NCBI GenBank assembly: GCA_019638395.1
Contig: JAHBTX010000006.1
Coordinates: forward strand, 124,001-188,000
Direction: 5' to 3'
Origin: Cyclobacteriaceae bacterium
GTDB taxonomy: Bacteria; Bacteroidota; Bacteroidia; Cytophagales; Cyclobacteriaceae
Length of the DNA stretch: 64,000 nucleotides
This document shows positions 55,357 to 63,277 of this stretch, in pieces. Position 1 is the stretch's first letter. Every line of letters starts with the position of its first letter. The notes beneath the pieces were generated by a model. The model was not told where the DNA came from. It searched no databases and worked only from the letters and a program-made list of their open reading frames with translations. Both the position numbers and the translations under genes were made by a program.

Positions 55357-57078
55357 ATGAGTTCAGTTTCGATTCCGCAGCGGCCTGCCCGTAAATTTCT
55401 TCCTACTGATTTTACTATAACCAACTGGCAAGCACTTAAACCTTATTTTGATGACCTGGTATCCCGTTCGGTTGACACTACTGCCGAACTTGAGAAATGG
55501 TTAACAGACAGAAGCGAACTGGAATCGATTATCAGCGAAGATTTGGGCTGGCGGTATATTAAGATGACATGCTATACCGACAATGAAGAATACGGTAAAA
55601 ACTATCAGGATTTTGTGGAGAATATTCAGCCACAAATTGCACCGTATGCCGATCAATTGAATCGCAAGTTAGCCGCTGCTCCGGGGCTTACGCAATTAGA
55701 ACAACAACCGGGTTATAAAATCCTGATCCGGAATCTTAAGAAAGACATCGAGCTCTTCCGCGAAGAAAACATTCCCTTGTTTACTCAAATCAATACCGAA
55801 ACACAAAAGTATGCCCAGCTTTCCGGTGCGATGACAGTAGAGATAGATGGCAAGGAATTAACGTTGCAACAAGCAGGCGTGATTCTGCAATCAACCGATC
55901 GGGCCAAACGCGAGCAGGTCTATCATAAAATTTCAGAACGTAGATTAAAAGATAACGAGACGTTAGATTTATTGTTTACCGATCTGATTCAATTGCGCCA
56001 CCAGGTTTCCATTAATGCCGGGCAACCGAATTTTCGCGATTATATGTTTAAGTCGTATGGTCGCTTTGATTACACGCCCAAAGATTGTTTTAATTTTCAT
56101 GAAGCTATTGCTACAGAAGTGGTTCCTATTCTGAATCAACTTAGTGCAGAACGCAAACAAAAGTTGGGTGTAGATAAATTAAAACCGTGGGATAAAGCAG
56201 TGGATGCCGATGGCTTGCCACCGCTTAAAGCGTTTGAAAACGGAAAAGACCTTACTGAAAAATCTATTGAGTGTTTCCGCAGGTTAGATCCGTTTTTGGG
56301 TCAGTGTTTATCAATTATGAAAGAGATGGGCCACCTCGATTTGGAATCGCGCAAGGGTAAGGCACCCGGTGGTTATAATTATCCGTTGGCCGAAATTGGT
56401 GTGCCCTTCATTTTTATGAATGCAACTTCTACCATGCGCGACATGACTACCATTATGCACGAGGGCGGCCATGCGGTACATAATTTTTTAACTAAAGACC
56501 TGGCGCTGGCCGATTTTAAATCGCCACCCATGGAAGTGGCCGAGTTGGCATCCATGAGTATGGAATTGATTTCGATGCAACACTGGGATATATTTTTTAC
56601 AGATGAAGCTGAACTGAAGCGTGCAAAACGTGAACAATTGGAAGATATTATTGAAACGTTGCCCTGGGTTGCCACCATCGATCAGTTTCAACATTGGATT
56701 TATGAAAACCCGGCACACACACCAGATATGCGTAAGCAAAAATGGAACGAAGTATTTGCACGCTTTGCCGATACAATAACCGATTGGAGCGGGCAGGAGA
56801 TGGCGCGTGACTACATGTGGCAAAAACAATTGCACTTGTACGAAGTGCCGTTTTATTACATCGAGTACGGCATGGCGCAGTTAGGTGCCATTGCGCTGTG
56901 GCGGAATTACAAACTGAACAATCAAAAAGGATTGGAAGGCTATATGAATGCGTTAAAACTCGGCAACCTGAATACCATACCCGAGATTTATGCCGCAGCC
57001 GGTATTAAGTTTGACTTTAGCCGCACTTATATAAAAGAACTGATGGAGTTTGTGAAGCAGGAGTTAGCCGCAATTTAA
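55357..57078 (+). CDS. M3-family oligoendopeptidase
   Basis: A 573-residue cytoplasmic zinc peptidase of family M3 (PepF/thimet type), cutting short peptides. The zinc site is His368-Glu369-x-x-His372 in 'TIMHEGGHAVHNFL', with the third ligand Glu in 'PPMEVAELASMSMELIS'. Other M3 features are 'KAPGGYNYPLAEIGVPF' and, near the C-terminus, 'LYEVPFYYIEYGMAQLGA' with the substrate-binding Tyr pair. No signal peptide is present. The last 4 nt overlap the end of the converging marR gene. Confidence 0.94.
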   Translation: MSSVSIPQRPARKFLPTDFTITNWQALKPYFDDLVSRSVDTTAELEKWLTDRSELESIISEDLGWRYIKMTCYTDNEEYGKNYQDFVENIQPQIAPYADQLNRKLAAAPGLTQLEQQPGYKILIRNLKKDIELFREENIPLFTQINTETQKYAQLSGAMTVEIDGKELTLQQAGVILQSTDRAKREQVYHKISERRLKDNETLDLLFTDLIQLRHQVSINAGQPNFRDYMFKSYGRFDYTPKDCFNFHEAIATEVVPILNQLSAERKQKLGVDKLKPWDKAVDADGLPPLKAFENGKDLTEKSIECFRRLDPFLGQCLSIMKEMGHLDLESRKGKAPGGYNYPLAEIGVPFIFMNATSTMRDMTTIMHEGGHAVHNFLTKDLALADFKSPPMEVAELASMSMELISMQHWDIFFTDEAELKRAKREQLEDIIETLPWVATIDQFQHWIYENPAHTPDMRKQKWNEVFARFADTITDWSGQEMARDYMWQKQLHLYEVPFYYIEYGMAQLGAIALWRNYKLNNQKGLEGYMNALKLGNLNTIPEIYAAAGIKFDFSRTYIKELMEFVKQELAAI

Positions 57079-57524
57079 TCGCGGCAGCTATCCAGCAATG
57101 CATTTAGTTTTTTGGCATCTGCGGTAGTTAGCTTCATTACTTCTTTATCAAGCGAATTGATCACGGTGTCAAGGTTATCCAACAGCGTTAAACCTTGTGT
57201 GGTAATGCGGATTTCGGATGCGCGCTTGTCTTGTTTACTTGCAGACTTTTCAATTAGCTTTTTTCCAATCAAACGATCGATCAAACGCGATACATCTGAG
57301 TTTTTGTCCAGCATGCGGCTTTTAATTTCATATACACAAATGCGATTAGGATGCTGGCCTCTTAAAATACGCAGGATGTTGTATTGCTGGCCGGTAATAC
57401 CAAAGGGCTCAAAAAATTCTTTTTGTAAAGTTTGAATCCAATTGGCGGTAAACAGGATATTAAGCACAGCCTTGTGTTGCTCGCTCTTAAATTTTTCTTG
57501 TTTTATTTCCTGCTCCAGCTTCAT
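57075..57524 (-). CDS. MarR-family transcriptional regulator
   Basis: A 149-residue winged-helix regulator. The core has 'FEPFGITGQQYNILRILRG' (helix 1-2), 'VYEIKSRMLDKNSDVSRLID' (recognition helix) and 'LIEKSASKQDKRASEIRITT' (wing), with 'LLDNLDTVINSLDKEVMKL' for dimerisation. The ligand is unknown. It lies 48 nt downstream of yceI on the same strand with a perfect inverted repeat just before its ATG. MarR plus YceI is a frequent pair in Bacteroidota, so it probably controls yceI and itself. Confidence 0.92.
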   Translation of the reverse strand: MKLEQEIKQEKFKSEQHKAVLNILFTANWIQTLQKEFFEPFGITGQQYNILRILRGQHPNRICVYEIKSRMLDKNSDVSRLIDRLIGKKLIEKSASKQDKRASEIRITTQGLTLLDNLDTVINSLDKEVMKLTTADAKKLNALLDSCRD

Positions 57525-57532
57525 AAAAAGAA

Positions 57533-57556
57533 GAAAGTGCCAAATATGGCACTTTC
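57533..57556. promoter_or_regulatory. Perfect inverted repeat between yceI and marR (terminator and possible operator)
   Basis: GAAAGTGCCA (57533-57542) and TGGCACTTTC (57547-57556) are a perfect 10-bp palindrome with an AATA loop. On the minus strand it is followed by TTCTTTTT and then the marR ATG 8 nt away. It can act as terminator for yceI, as a hairpin over the marR ribosome site, or as a binding site for the MarR dimer. Confidence 0.7.
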
Positions 57557-57572
57557 AAATTCTGATGTTTGG

Positions 57573-58148
57573 TTAAGCTTGTTTATCCAGTTCTACCTTT
57601 ACAATTAGTTGAACTTCATCGCTTACAACCATTTCGCCACCAGGCGTTTTATTGGCCCAACTCAAACCATATTCCTGGCGGTTGATGGTGCCGGTTAATT
57701 TAAACCCGGATTTTTCGCCACGGCCGGTGTTTATTTTGCCACCATAGGTTACATCAAATTCAACCTTTTTGGTTACACCCTTCATGGTAAAGTCGCCCTT
57801 TAATTTATACTTGCCACCCTCCTTTACAAGCGTGCCCTTAAAAGTTACCTCCGGAAATTTTTCAGCATCAAAAAAATCAGGTGATTTTAAGTGACCGTCA
57901 CGTCTTTCATTTGCGGTGTTAATAGAGGCAACTTTTGCAGTAAATGAAACTTCGGCTCCGTTAAAATCATCGGCTTTGCTTACTACCGTTCCTTCAAAGT
58001 CGTCAAACTTGCCTTCGGTTTCGGCTACTACCATGTGAGTAACGCTAAAGCCAACTTTCGAGTGGCCTTTGTCAATTTTCCAGGTGGTTTGTGCTGTGGC
58101 AACTCCCGCCACAAACAACAACGCTATCAGTACATTAATTTTTTTCAT
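57573..58148 (-). CDS. YceI-family periplasmic lipid-binding protein
   Basis: A 191-residue secreted lipocalin-like protein (signal 'LIALLFVAGVATAQ'). YceI features: 'TTWKIDKGHSKVGFSVTHMV' at the start of the mature protein, 'EGKFDDFEGTVVSKADDF', 'RRDGHLKSPDFFDAEKFPEV', 'DFTMKGVTKKVEFDVTYGG' and 'INRQEYGLSW'. Family members bind polyisoprenoids or amphiphiles in a long hydrophobic barrel. It is transcribed towards marR. Its upstream region has TAAACTTG, one base off the -7 consensus. Confidence 0.94.
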   Translation of the reverse strand: MKKINVLIALLFVAGVATAQTTWKIDKGHSKVGFSVTHMVVAETEGKFDDFEGTVVSKADDFNGAEVSFTAKVASINTANERRDGHLKSPDFFDAEKFPEVTFKGTLVKEGGKYKLKGDFTMKGVTKKVEFDVTYGGKINTGRGEKSGFKLTGTINRQEYGLSWANKTPGGEMVVSDEVQLIVKVELDKQA

Positions 58149-58266
58149 GTGTTTTTTGAATTTTGGTTTTGTTTAGCAATACAAGTTTACAACTGTTTTT
58201 CAGTAGATGTTTAAACACTTACTTTTATTTTGTTAACAGCTTGTTAAGGTATAGTAAGGCTTAACG

Positions 58267-60495
58267 CTACAGGTTTAACCAGTAGGTAAGTTTTAGTACA
58301 AGGGCCCGGTTTTTTGGTTGGCCAATTCTGATAACTTCCCCATTCTCGCCAGAGTCGGCCACATAGTTATCGGTATAAACAACAAACAAATCAGACACAG
58401 GTTTGAAACGCCATTGAAACCGGCTATTGATGTTGAGGTTATTAATTTGATTATTGTATTGAATAAAGGTGGTCCAAAATAAATTACGTGTAAAGGTGAA
58501 GTCAAAGCGAGGCCCGATCAAAATCAAATCGGCACTGTTGTAAGGTTGTGGTAGCCGGATGTGGTTATAACTAAACCGCAGCGAAGTAAAGCCCCACGGT
58601 TGATAGCGATAGGTTAATTGACTGGTTATGTTTTCGCGCGATCCGTTGAAATAGCCGCCCACCCGGGTGCTGATGGTATAAAAGAATTTTTTGCGGGCAT
58701 CCGATAGGAAGTTAGCAATCATCACCACATTTCGGTAAGCCGTATTGTCGGGCAGTTGCAAGCCTCCGGTGCCGCTGGGATCGAACGGATTAAATAAATA
58801 CGTGTATTCCTGCCGTAAGCGAATGTTAAATCGTGCGGTAGTGCGCCAGCGAATCTGGTACATAAAGTTATATTCCCAATCCAGAAAGCCATGCGTTTCG
58901 TTTCGCACTATATCAAATTCAAAACCGGGGCCATGGCTTTGCACCAAACCAGTAGCCGGGTACATGTTGTACCAGTTAGTAGATGCTACTTGTTGTATAT
59001 CTTGCCTGCGCACAAAACCTACCTCCGGATTATAATGTGCACCAACGTTTCGGGTAAGCAGGCTTAAATCCCACTTTAGCGTACTGAAGTTGATAAAACC
59101 ACCCAATGAAAAGGCCGAGTCGGTTTTATGTTCGTTGAAGGAGCGATGGTAAAATGCTTTGCCCGTCCACCGGTTATCGGCCGATGCCAGGTTAAAATCA
59201 ACACCGGCTGTTCGGGAAAATGTAGTCGGATTTACTTTAAATGTTCCACCAATCGAATCCTGAAAGGCCTGTTTGTTTACCAGTATAAAGCCGATGTTGG
59301 ACCGTGCAAAAACTTTTTGTTGAAGTGTGGCTACCGTGTAGTTGGTAGAGGGCAGATTGATGGCCGCGTCTTCACCGGCTTGCATGTTAAGCACACCAAT
59401 GCGGGTATTGTTATTAATCTTTCCACTAAGCCGCGCACCACCGTAGATGGTATTTTGAAAATTTTGTCCGGTGGAGGCATCAACTGCAACCCCAATTCTG
59501 CGCGAGAAGAAAGGCCGGGTACCTTCCAAACCAAAGTTGGCAAACAGGTCGGCATTCTCTAAAAAAAACTGCCTGCGCTCCGGAAAGAAAATTTCAAACC
59601 GATCCAGGTTAGTTACTTGTTCATCTACCTCTACTTGCGAAAAATCCGGGTTAAAGGTAAGGTCGAGATTAAGGGCCGGGCCAATAGCAATTTTAGCATC
59701 GCCACCTACCTGAAGTTTTGTTTCGGCAGGCGATGCATCTGTAAAATTACGGGTGGAACTTACCGCGCTATAGGGAATCAACGACACATTTGTGCCGGGC
59801 TTGCGCAGCGGTTTATCCCAAATCAACTCTTTGTTGAAGGCCAGGTTTACAATATCAAAATTTCGAGGTATGGGTGCCCAGGTAGATCGTTCGCCATATT
59901 GACTGTCGATGCGGTAAAAGTTTACATTCCAGCTTGCCAGGTTTTCTTTAAAGCGAATGGTTTTAAAAGGAATTGCGATTTCAGCAATCCAGCAGTCATC
60001 GTGGGTGCTTACTTCCGAGTACCACTTGTTATCCCAGTTCAGTGAAAAATCATCGGCACCGGTGCCACCGCCATTGGCTACCAGGCCTTCGCGTTGTACA
60101 CCATAGGGGTTAACACCAAAAATGAAAGCATTTGTTTTGTCTTTAAACGTATCCAGCACAATAGAAATACCATCGTTTGCCTCGCCCCGAAAATCCCTTC
60201 GCAACGATGGGGTAACATATTTGCGCGGCCCCAGGTTAAACATTTTAGCTGCGATGTAGATAAACTGATCATCGTACGTTAACCGGATTTCGGTTTGAGC
60301 ATTTGCCAAAATGGTATCGGTAGGAAAAAATTGCCTGAACTGGGTGGCCACCTGTGCGGTTTCCCAATCGGGTTCGGTTAATTGACCATCCAGCACGATT
60401 GGAGCGGTAGATCGTTTTATTAAAACAGTTGGCTGGCTAAATGCGCTAATACCCACTAAGGTGAGTAAGCAAAGGAGTAGGCGGGGGGGCACCAT
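58267..60495 (-). CDS. DUF5916-type outer-membrane protein with CBM9-like domain
   Basis: A 742-residue exported protein (signal 'LCLLTLVGISAFSQ'). Residues 25-230 are a CBM9/DOMON-like beta sandwich: 'APIVLDGQLTEPDWETAQ', 'EIRLTYDDQFIYIAAKM', 'IVLDTFKDKTNAFIFGVNP', 'WIAEIAIPFKTIRF'. The rest is DUF5916, a predicted outer-membrane barrel with 'FNPDFSQVEVDEQVTNLDRF', 'FFPERRQFFLENADLF' and the end 'VLKLTYWLNL'. Function is unknown; the CBM9-like part suggests sugar or heme-type ligand binding at the surface. It is the last ordinary gene before the accessory toxin region, separated from it by 394 nt. Confidence 0.9.
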   Translation of the reverse strand: MVPPRLLLCLLTLVGISAFSQPTVLIKRSTAPIVLDGQLTEPDWETAQVATQFRQFFPTDTILANAQTEIRLTYDDQFIYIAAKMFNLGPRKYVTPSLRRDFRGEANDGISIVLDTFKDKTNAFIFGVNPYGVQREGLVANGGGTGADDFSLNWDNKWYSEVSTHDDCWIAEIAIPFKTIRFKENLASWNVNFYRIDSQYGERSTWAPIPRNFDIVNLAFNKELIWDKPLRKPGTNVSLIPYSAVSSTRNFTDASPAETKLQVGGDAKIAIGPALNLDLTFNPDFSQVEVDEQVTNLDRFEIFFPERRQFFLENADLFANFGLEGTRPFFSRRIGVAVDASTGQNFQNTIYGGARLSGKINNNTRIGVLNMQAGEDAAINLPSTNYTVATLQQKVFARSNIGFILVNKQAFQDSIGGTFKVNPTTFSRTAGVDFNLASADNRWTGKAFYHRSFNEHKTDSAFSLGGFINFSTLKWDLSLLTRNVGAHYNPEVGFVRRQDIQQVASTNWYNMYPATGLVQSHGPGFEFDIVRNETHGFLDWEYNFMYQIRWRTTARFNIRLRQEYTYLFNPFDPSGTGGLQLPDNTAYRNVVMIANFLSDARKKFFYTISTRVGGYFNGSRENITSQLTYRYQPWGFTSLRFSYNHIRLPQPYNSADLILIGPRFDFTFTRNLFWTTFIQYNNQINNLNINSRFQWRFKPVSDLFVVYTDNYVADSGENGEVIRIGQPKNRALVLKLTYWLNL

Positions 60496-60621
60496 AAAAT
60501 AATTTCAGCCCCGAAAATACGGTGTGGGGTGTTAAACAGCTTAACTTTTTTATGGATGGAGCAAGTGCTGGTTTAGCGTTACGTTTTCAGATAAAAATCG
60601 CGGGTTATAAGTGCCTACCGA

Positions 60622-60846
60622 ACAAGTTACAAAATACCTGTTTGTTTCTAATGCAGTGTCCCCGAGGCGGGAGACACTGCTGGGAAGGGTGGTGTTCTTC
60701 ACCAACAGGCACCCATATGTTTAATGATAACCTACATAGCACTAATCCAAATTGTGAATCTTAAACTTACTTGTTAGCAAATTTTATCTCGCTTGTTGGT
60801 GGCGCCTACACGCTTATGCCACGCACAACACCAACAAGGGCGGAGG
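60622..60846. repeat. Hairpin-bearing repeat, copy A (with 68-nt insert)
   Basis: Two blocks, 60622-60688 (67 nt) and 60757-60846 (90 nt), match 63064-63130 and 63133-63222 almost base for base in direct orientation. In copy A they are split by 68 nt (60689-60756) that copy B lacks. Block 1 holds GCAGTGTC...GACACTGC (60653-60680), block 2 holds CTTGTTGGTG...CACCAACAAG (60792-60801 and 60829-60838), so both can fold. Differences seen are T/C in 'CTAATGCAG' versus 'CTAACGCAG' and A/T in the first stem. Confidence 0.92.
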
Positions 60847-60876
60847 CCAAATCCAAACCCTGCCTGCAGTGGCCCC

Positions 60877-60887
60877 CCTTGCGTTTG
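60877..60887 (-). repeat. Toxin junction motif, copy 1
   Basis: CCTTGCGTTTG, preceded by CCC; on the minus strand CAAACGCAAGG encodes Q-T-Q-G(-G). Same motif at 61896-61906 and 62800-62810. Here it lies 3 nt after the stop of the toxin/immunity fusion and opens the remnant that runs into repeat A. Confidence 0.85.
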
Positions 60888-60889
60888 AA

Positions 60890-61888
60890 CTACTTCTCTT
60901 TAAGACCTATCAAAATCAAATCTCCTTTTCTATCTATGATCTTAAACCTAGAAATAAAGCTTGTACTTGTGGTATCATTTTTTTGAGAAACGATCATAAG
61001 GTCCCTTCCGTTTTTCCTGCTCCTTACATCTTTGCTTTTGTAAGGGTAAAAGAATTTTCCAGTAGACCTTTCCATATATGCGCTTTCTATTCCATTCTGC
61101 ATCAAAAACGCCATAATGTTAAAAAATTCATCAATCTCATCTTCACTAAAATCATGAAACACCATATCCTTCCTTACCAAAGGATTAGTGACTGCTCCTT
61201 TTATCGGAGCGACCTTTTGATTGTTTAGGTAGAGATATCCATCATTATCAATAAAATAATTGACCATAAAAGTCTTCGGAAATTTATTCATAAAAAATTC
61301 CATTCGATGAACGGATTTGATTACATCAGACTCATTGTCAATAAATAATATCATATTACTAGTATGATCAATTCTTTGACAACTAGCCGTTGTTGTAAAA
61401 CTTGACAATACAATGAATATAAATCGACTTAGTGCTATCTGTCCCCATGGCGCTATAAAGTTAAATCCCATATTTATCATATCAGTATCCATCTGTTCGT
61501 CAAACATTCCTTCCCAATTACTCCAGTCGGGATTACCTTCACCACTACCAAATACTTGTTGCAAGCCAGCGGCAGTAAGAGCATCATCGAGGGATATTCC
61601 AAATATTCGTGCAGCATACCCATAGTTAATGTTGCCATAAGCAGTCCAATCGTATTCATTGCCCTCAAAAATTGAAGTTCGACCTATCTCAGCTTCACTA
61701 AACCCTTTGCCTGGCTGCTTTATATCAAAAGGTTTCATATGTCCTATTGTGTTTTTGAAGAATCTATACTTTTCAATTTGTTTATTTAGGGGATTTAAGA
61801 ATTCTTCTTTATCAAACATCTCTTTTGCTATTGTGTAAAATAATTCTGTCCTGGCTAATTGAAGATAGAACTTCTCCGTTACATCCAT
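60890..61888 (-). CDS. Detached polymorphic toxin type 44-like tip fused to a lipoprotein-like immunity segment
   Basis: A 332-residue frame made of two unlike parts. Residues 1-158 resemble the polymorphic toxin type 44 domain: 'RFFKNTIGHMKPFDIKQ', 'YDWTAYGNINYGYAARIFG', 'DALTAAGLQQVFGSGEGNP', 'DEQMDTDMINMGFNFI'. Residues 159-332 begin 'LSRFIFIVLSSFTTTASC', a lipoprotein signal with lipobox lying in mid-protein, and continue as an acidic/aromatic alpha/beta domain of immunity-protein type. An in-frame stop followed by Q-Q-T-Q-G-G-L precedes the ATG, so this tip has lost its parental N-terminal region. Fusion probably arose by loss of the toxin stop codon. As a toxin it is silent or retained as a spare tip; the immunity part may still be made from an internal start. 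Not certain that it is translated. Confidence 0.6.
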   Translation of the reverse strand: MDVTEKFYLQLARTELFYTIAKEMFDKEEFLNPLNKQIEKYRFFKNTIGHMKPFDIKQPGKGFSEAEIGRTSIFEGNEYDWTAYGNINYGYAARIFGISLDDALTAAGLQQVFGSGEGNPDWSNWEGMFDEQMDTDMINMGFNFIAPWGQIALSRFIFIVLSSFTTTASCQRIDHTSNMILFIDNESDVIKSVHRMEFFMNKFPKTFMVNYFIDNDGYLYLNNQKVAPIKGAVTNPLVRKDMVFHDFSEDEIDEFFNIMAFLMQNGIESAYMERSTGKFFYPYKSKDVRSRKNGRDLMIVSQKNDTTSTSFISRFKIIDRKGDLILIGLKEK

Positions 61889-61895
61889 CAGCCCA

Positions 61896-61906
61896 CCTTG
61901 CGTTTG
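61896..61906 (-). repeat. Toxin junction motif, copy 2
   Basis: CCTTGCGTTTG preceded by CCA; minus strand encodes Q-T-Q-G-G immediately before the type 44-like tip, in the same frame. It lies 10 nt after the stop of the upstream immunity lipoprotein gene. Confidence 0.88.
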
Positions 61907-61916
61907 TTGTTAATAC

Positions 61917-62324
61917 TTAAACAAAAGTCATCAGGATCGTGAGCTCCATCCGAGTACTGTTTAGTAAAACTATCATTTGATCCCGAGGATCTTCTTTATC
62001 AAAACGAATAACAGAATAATAGCCGTGATCCCCTTCGTCCAGATAATCATAAATCCTATTGTCAATCACTTCATTCCTTTTGAAGGGAAGACGAGAAAAT
62101 TCTCTTTGAAGTTTGAGCTCAGAAATATTCTCTTCACTTATTTTATATCGATGTACCAAATAGCCATCACCGCTATCGTCTGATTCATCAACTATATCAA
62201 TGGCTATCAATGAATCAGGTAAAACTAGACCTCCAATTTCTTTGGTATCACCACGATTCGAACTCTTCTCAGGAGCGCCACATCTCATCAGTACTAGCGC
62301 AATAAATACAAATATTTTCATCAT
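61917..62324 (-). CDS. Small lipoprotein, candidate immunity protein
   Basis: A 135-residue lipoprotein (Cys15 in 'LVLMRC'), then a charged spacer and one alpha/beta domain rich in Asp/Glu: 'LIAIDIVDESDDSGDGYLVH', 'ISEENISELKLQREFSRLPF', 'NRIYDYLDEGDHGYYSVIRF', 'DQMIVLLNSTRMELTIL'. No named family is recognised. It starts 3 nt after the stop of the toxin-tip gene at 62328, is acidic where the toxin is basic, and is exported, all as expected of an immunity lipoprotein for a contact-delivered toxin. The call is by context. Confidence 0.6.
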   Translation of the reverse strand: MMKIFVFIALVLMRCGAPEKSSNRGDTKEIGGLVLPDSLIAIDIVDESDDSGDGYLVHRYKISEENISELKLQREFSRLPFKRNEVIDNRIYDYLDEGDHGYYSVIRFDKEDPRDQMIVLLNSTRMELTILMTFV

Positions 62325-62327
62325 TCT

Positions 62328-63047
62328 CTAGTCTCTTGAAGTAAATATTTCACGAGGGACTACACCGTATCCTATTCTAAAGGGCATAGCATTTGAAAAA
62401 CGACTGGCTTCTCTCACAGAGCGAGTTTTAATTTCTGCATCCCATGACCTGCTCGTTCGTGAGTTAAAATTGTAATAGTCGTAAAAGCCTACAACGACAT
62501 CATTCGTATCAAAAATTAGTGTTGCCGTCCCAAATGCATTTTTATATACATCTGATTTGTAAAAGTTTATTTGTTTTGCATAAACTTTCGCCCCGTTAGG
62601 TAAAATATATTCAGTGCCTTTCCTTCTCATCCCTTTTGAATCAAAATCGTCTGCTGCACCCCATATATCCAAAAATCTATCCTGACTAAGAATTAGATCG
62701 CCTTTTCCTAACCAATAATTTTCAAACATGTCTTTACTAAAATCCGAACCAGCACGATCACGAATTGCATTACCAATCGAACCTAAATCAGGTCTCCCTC
62801 CTTGCGTTTGCTGTTGTTGTTTATCTTTATAATAATTTATCAAAGCCTTTAATGCGGTCTCCCGGAATTCAGAATTTTGATATGTTTCATCGTAGGCTAA
62901 GACTTCAATAGCGGGGACTCTACACTTGCACCATTTATTGTAAACCGTAGGGCCTTTTGCTTTCTCTACAGCATGTACATACTCCTGGTGTGTAATGGAG
63001 CCCATGCTACTTCCTACTCCATAGCGTTCAAACATACTTCCATACAT
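62328..63047 (-). CDS. Detached polymorphic toxin C-terminal fragment (core remnant plus tip)
   Basis: A 239-residue frame. Residues 1-80 look like the tail of a larger toxin's shared region ('MFERYGVGSSMGSITHQEY', 'YNKWCKCRVPAIEVLAYDE'), ending in the junction 'KDKQQQQTQGG'. The rest is a separate tip: 'RPDLGSIGNAIRDRAGSDFS', 'DRFLDIWGAADDFDSKGMRR', 'VVGFYDYYNFNSRTSRSW', 'AEIKTRSVREASRFSNAMPF', with conserved Lys, Arg, Tyr and Asp of nuclease-like toxins but no family I can name. The frame is open upstream for only seven codons ('LVGDDDL') and then hits a stop in repeat copy B, so the N-terminus was cut off by the repeat. The start codon is formal; it may not be translated. Confidence 0.6.
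   Translation of the reverse strand: MYGSMFERYGVGSSMGSITHQEYVHAVEKAKGPTVYNKWCKCRVPAIEVLAYDETYQNSEFRETALKALINYYKDKQQQQTQGGRPDLGSIGNAIRDRAGSDFSKDMFENYWLGKGDLILSQDRFLDIWGAADDFDSKGMRRKGTEYILPNGAKVYAKQINFYKSDVYKNAFGTATLIFDTNDVVVGFYDYYNFNSRTSRSWDAEIKTRSVREASRFSNAMPFRIGYGVVPREIFTSRD
62800..62810 (-). repeat. Toxin junction motif, copy 3
   Basis: CCTTGCGTTTG preceded by CCT; minus strand encodes Q-T-Q-G-G after a Gln run inside the 239-residue frame. This copy still has its upstream shared region, so it shows the motif's place in the parental protein. Confidence 0.88.
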
Positions 63048-63063
63048 TAAGTCATCATCGCCT

Positions 63064-63222
63064 ACAAGTTACAAAATACCTGTTTGTTTCTAACGCAGTG
63101 TCCCCGAGGCGGGAGACTCTGCTGGGAAGGAAAATCTTAAACTTACTTGTTAGCAAATTTTATCTCGCTTGTTGGTGGCGCCTACACGCTTATGCCACGC
63201 ACAACACCAACAAGGGCGGAGG
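63064..63222. repeat. Hairpin-bearing repeat, copy B
   Basis: Continuous form of the element at 60622-60846: blocks 63064-63130 and 63133-63222 are joined by two bases. The stem CTTGTTGGTG/CACCAACAAG is intact (63168-63177 and 63205-63214), and the GCAGTGTC stem has one mismatch. Its right-hand neighbour is the terminator of the 63278 gene; its left edge cuts into the toxin fragment. Confidence 0.92.
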
Positions 63223-63235
63223 GGAGTAAAATACA

Positions 63236-63260
63236 AAAGCCCGATGATGAGTCGGGCTTT
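63236..63260. terminator. Terminator downstream of the four-span membrane protein gene
   Basis: AAAGCCCGA (63236-63244) pairs with TCGGGCTTT (63252-63260) over a 7-nt loop; T runs lie on both sides (TTTTGTATTTT on the minus strand). It ends the minus-strand toxin/immunity transcript coming from the window edge. Confidence 0.85.
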
Positions 63261-63277
63261 GTTATTTGGCCTTAAAT

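Larger units (their letters stand above)
60496..60889. other. Gene-free stretch holding repeat copy A and a toxin-tip remnant
   Basis: This 394-nt gap has no convincing gene. Bases 60496-60621 show nothing I recognise. 60622-60846 is repeat copy A. From 60887 back to about 60774 the minus strand reads 'QTQGGPLQAGFGFGLRPCW' and continues to a stop after about 38 residues with no start codon, so it is a remnant joined to the shared toxin junction rather than a gene. Confidence 0.6.

Noticed and set aside
59128-59562. Plus-strand open frames of 144, 142 and 96 codons within 58745-60045
   Set aside because: They are antisense to the well-supported DUF5916 gene, lack family features and have the Cys/Ser-rich composition of antisense reading.
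60522-60764. 80-codon plus-strand frame through repeat copy A
   Set aside because: Composed mostly of repeat sequence with stem-loops; copy B does not keep the frame because it lacks the 68-nt insert.
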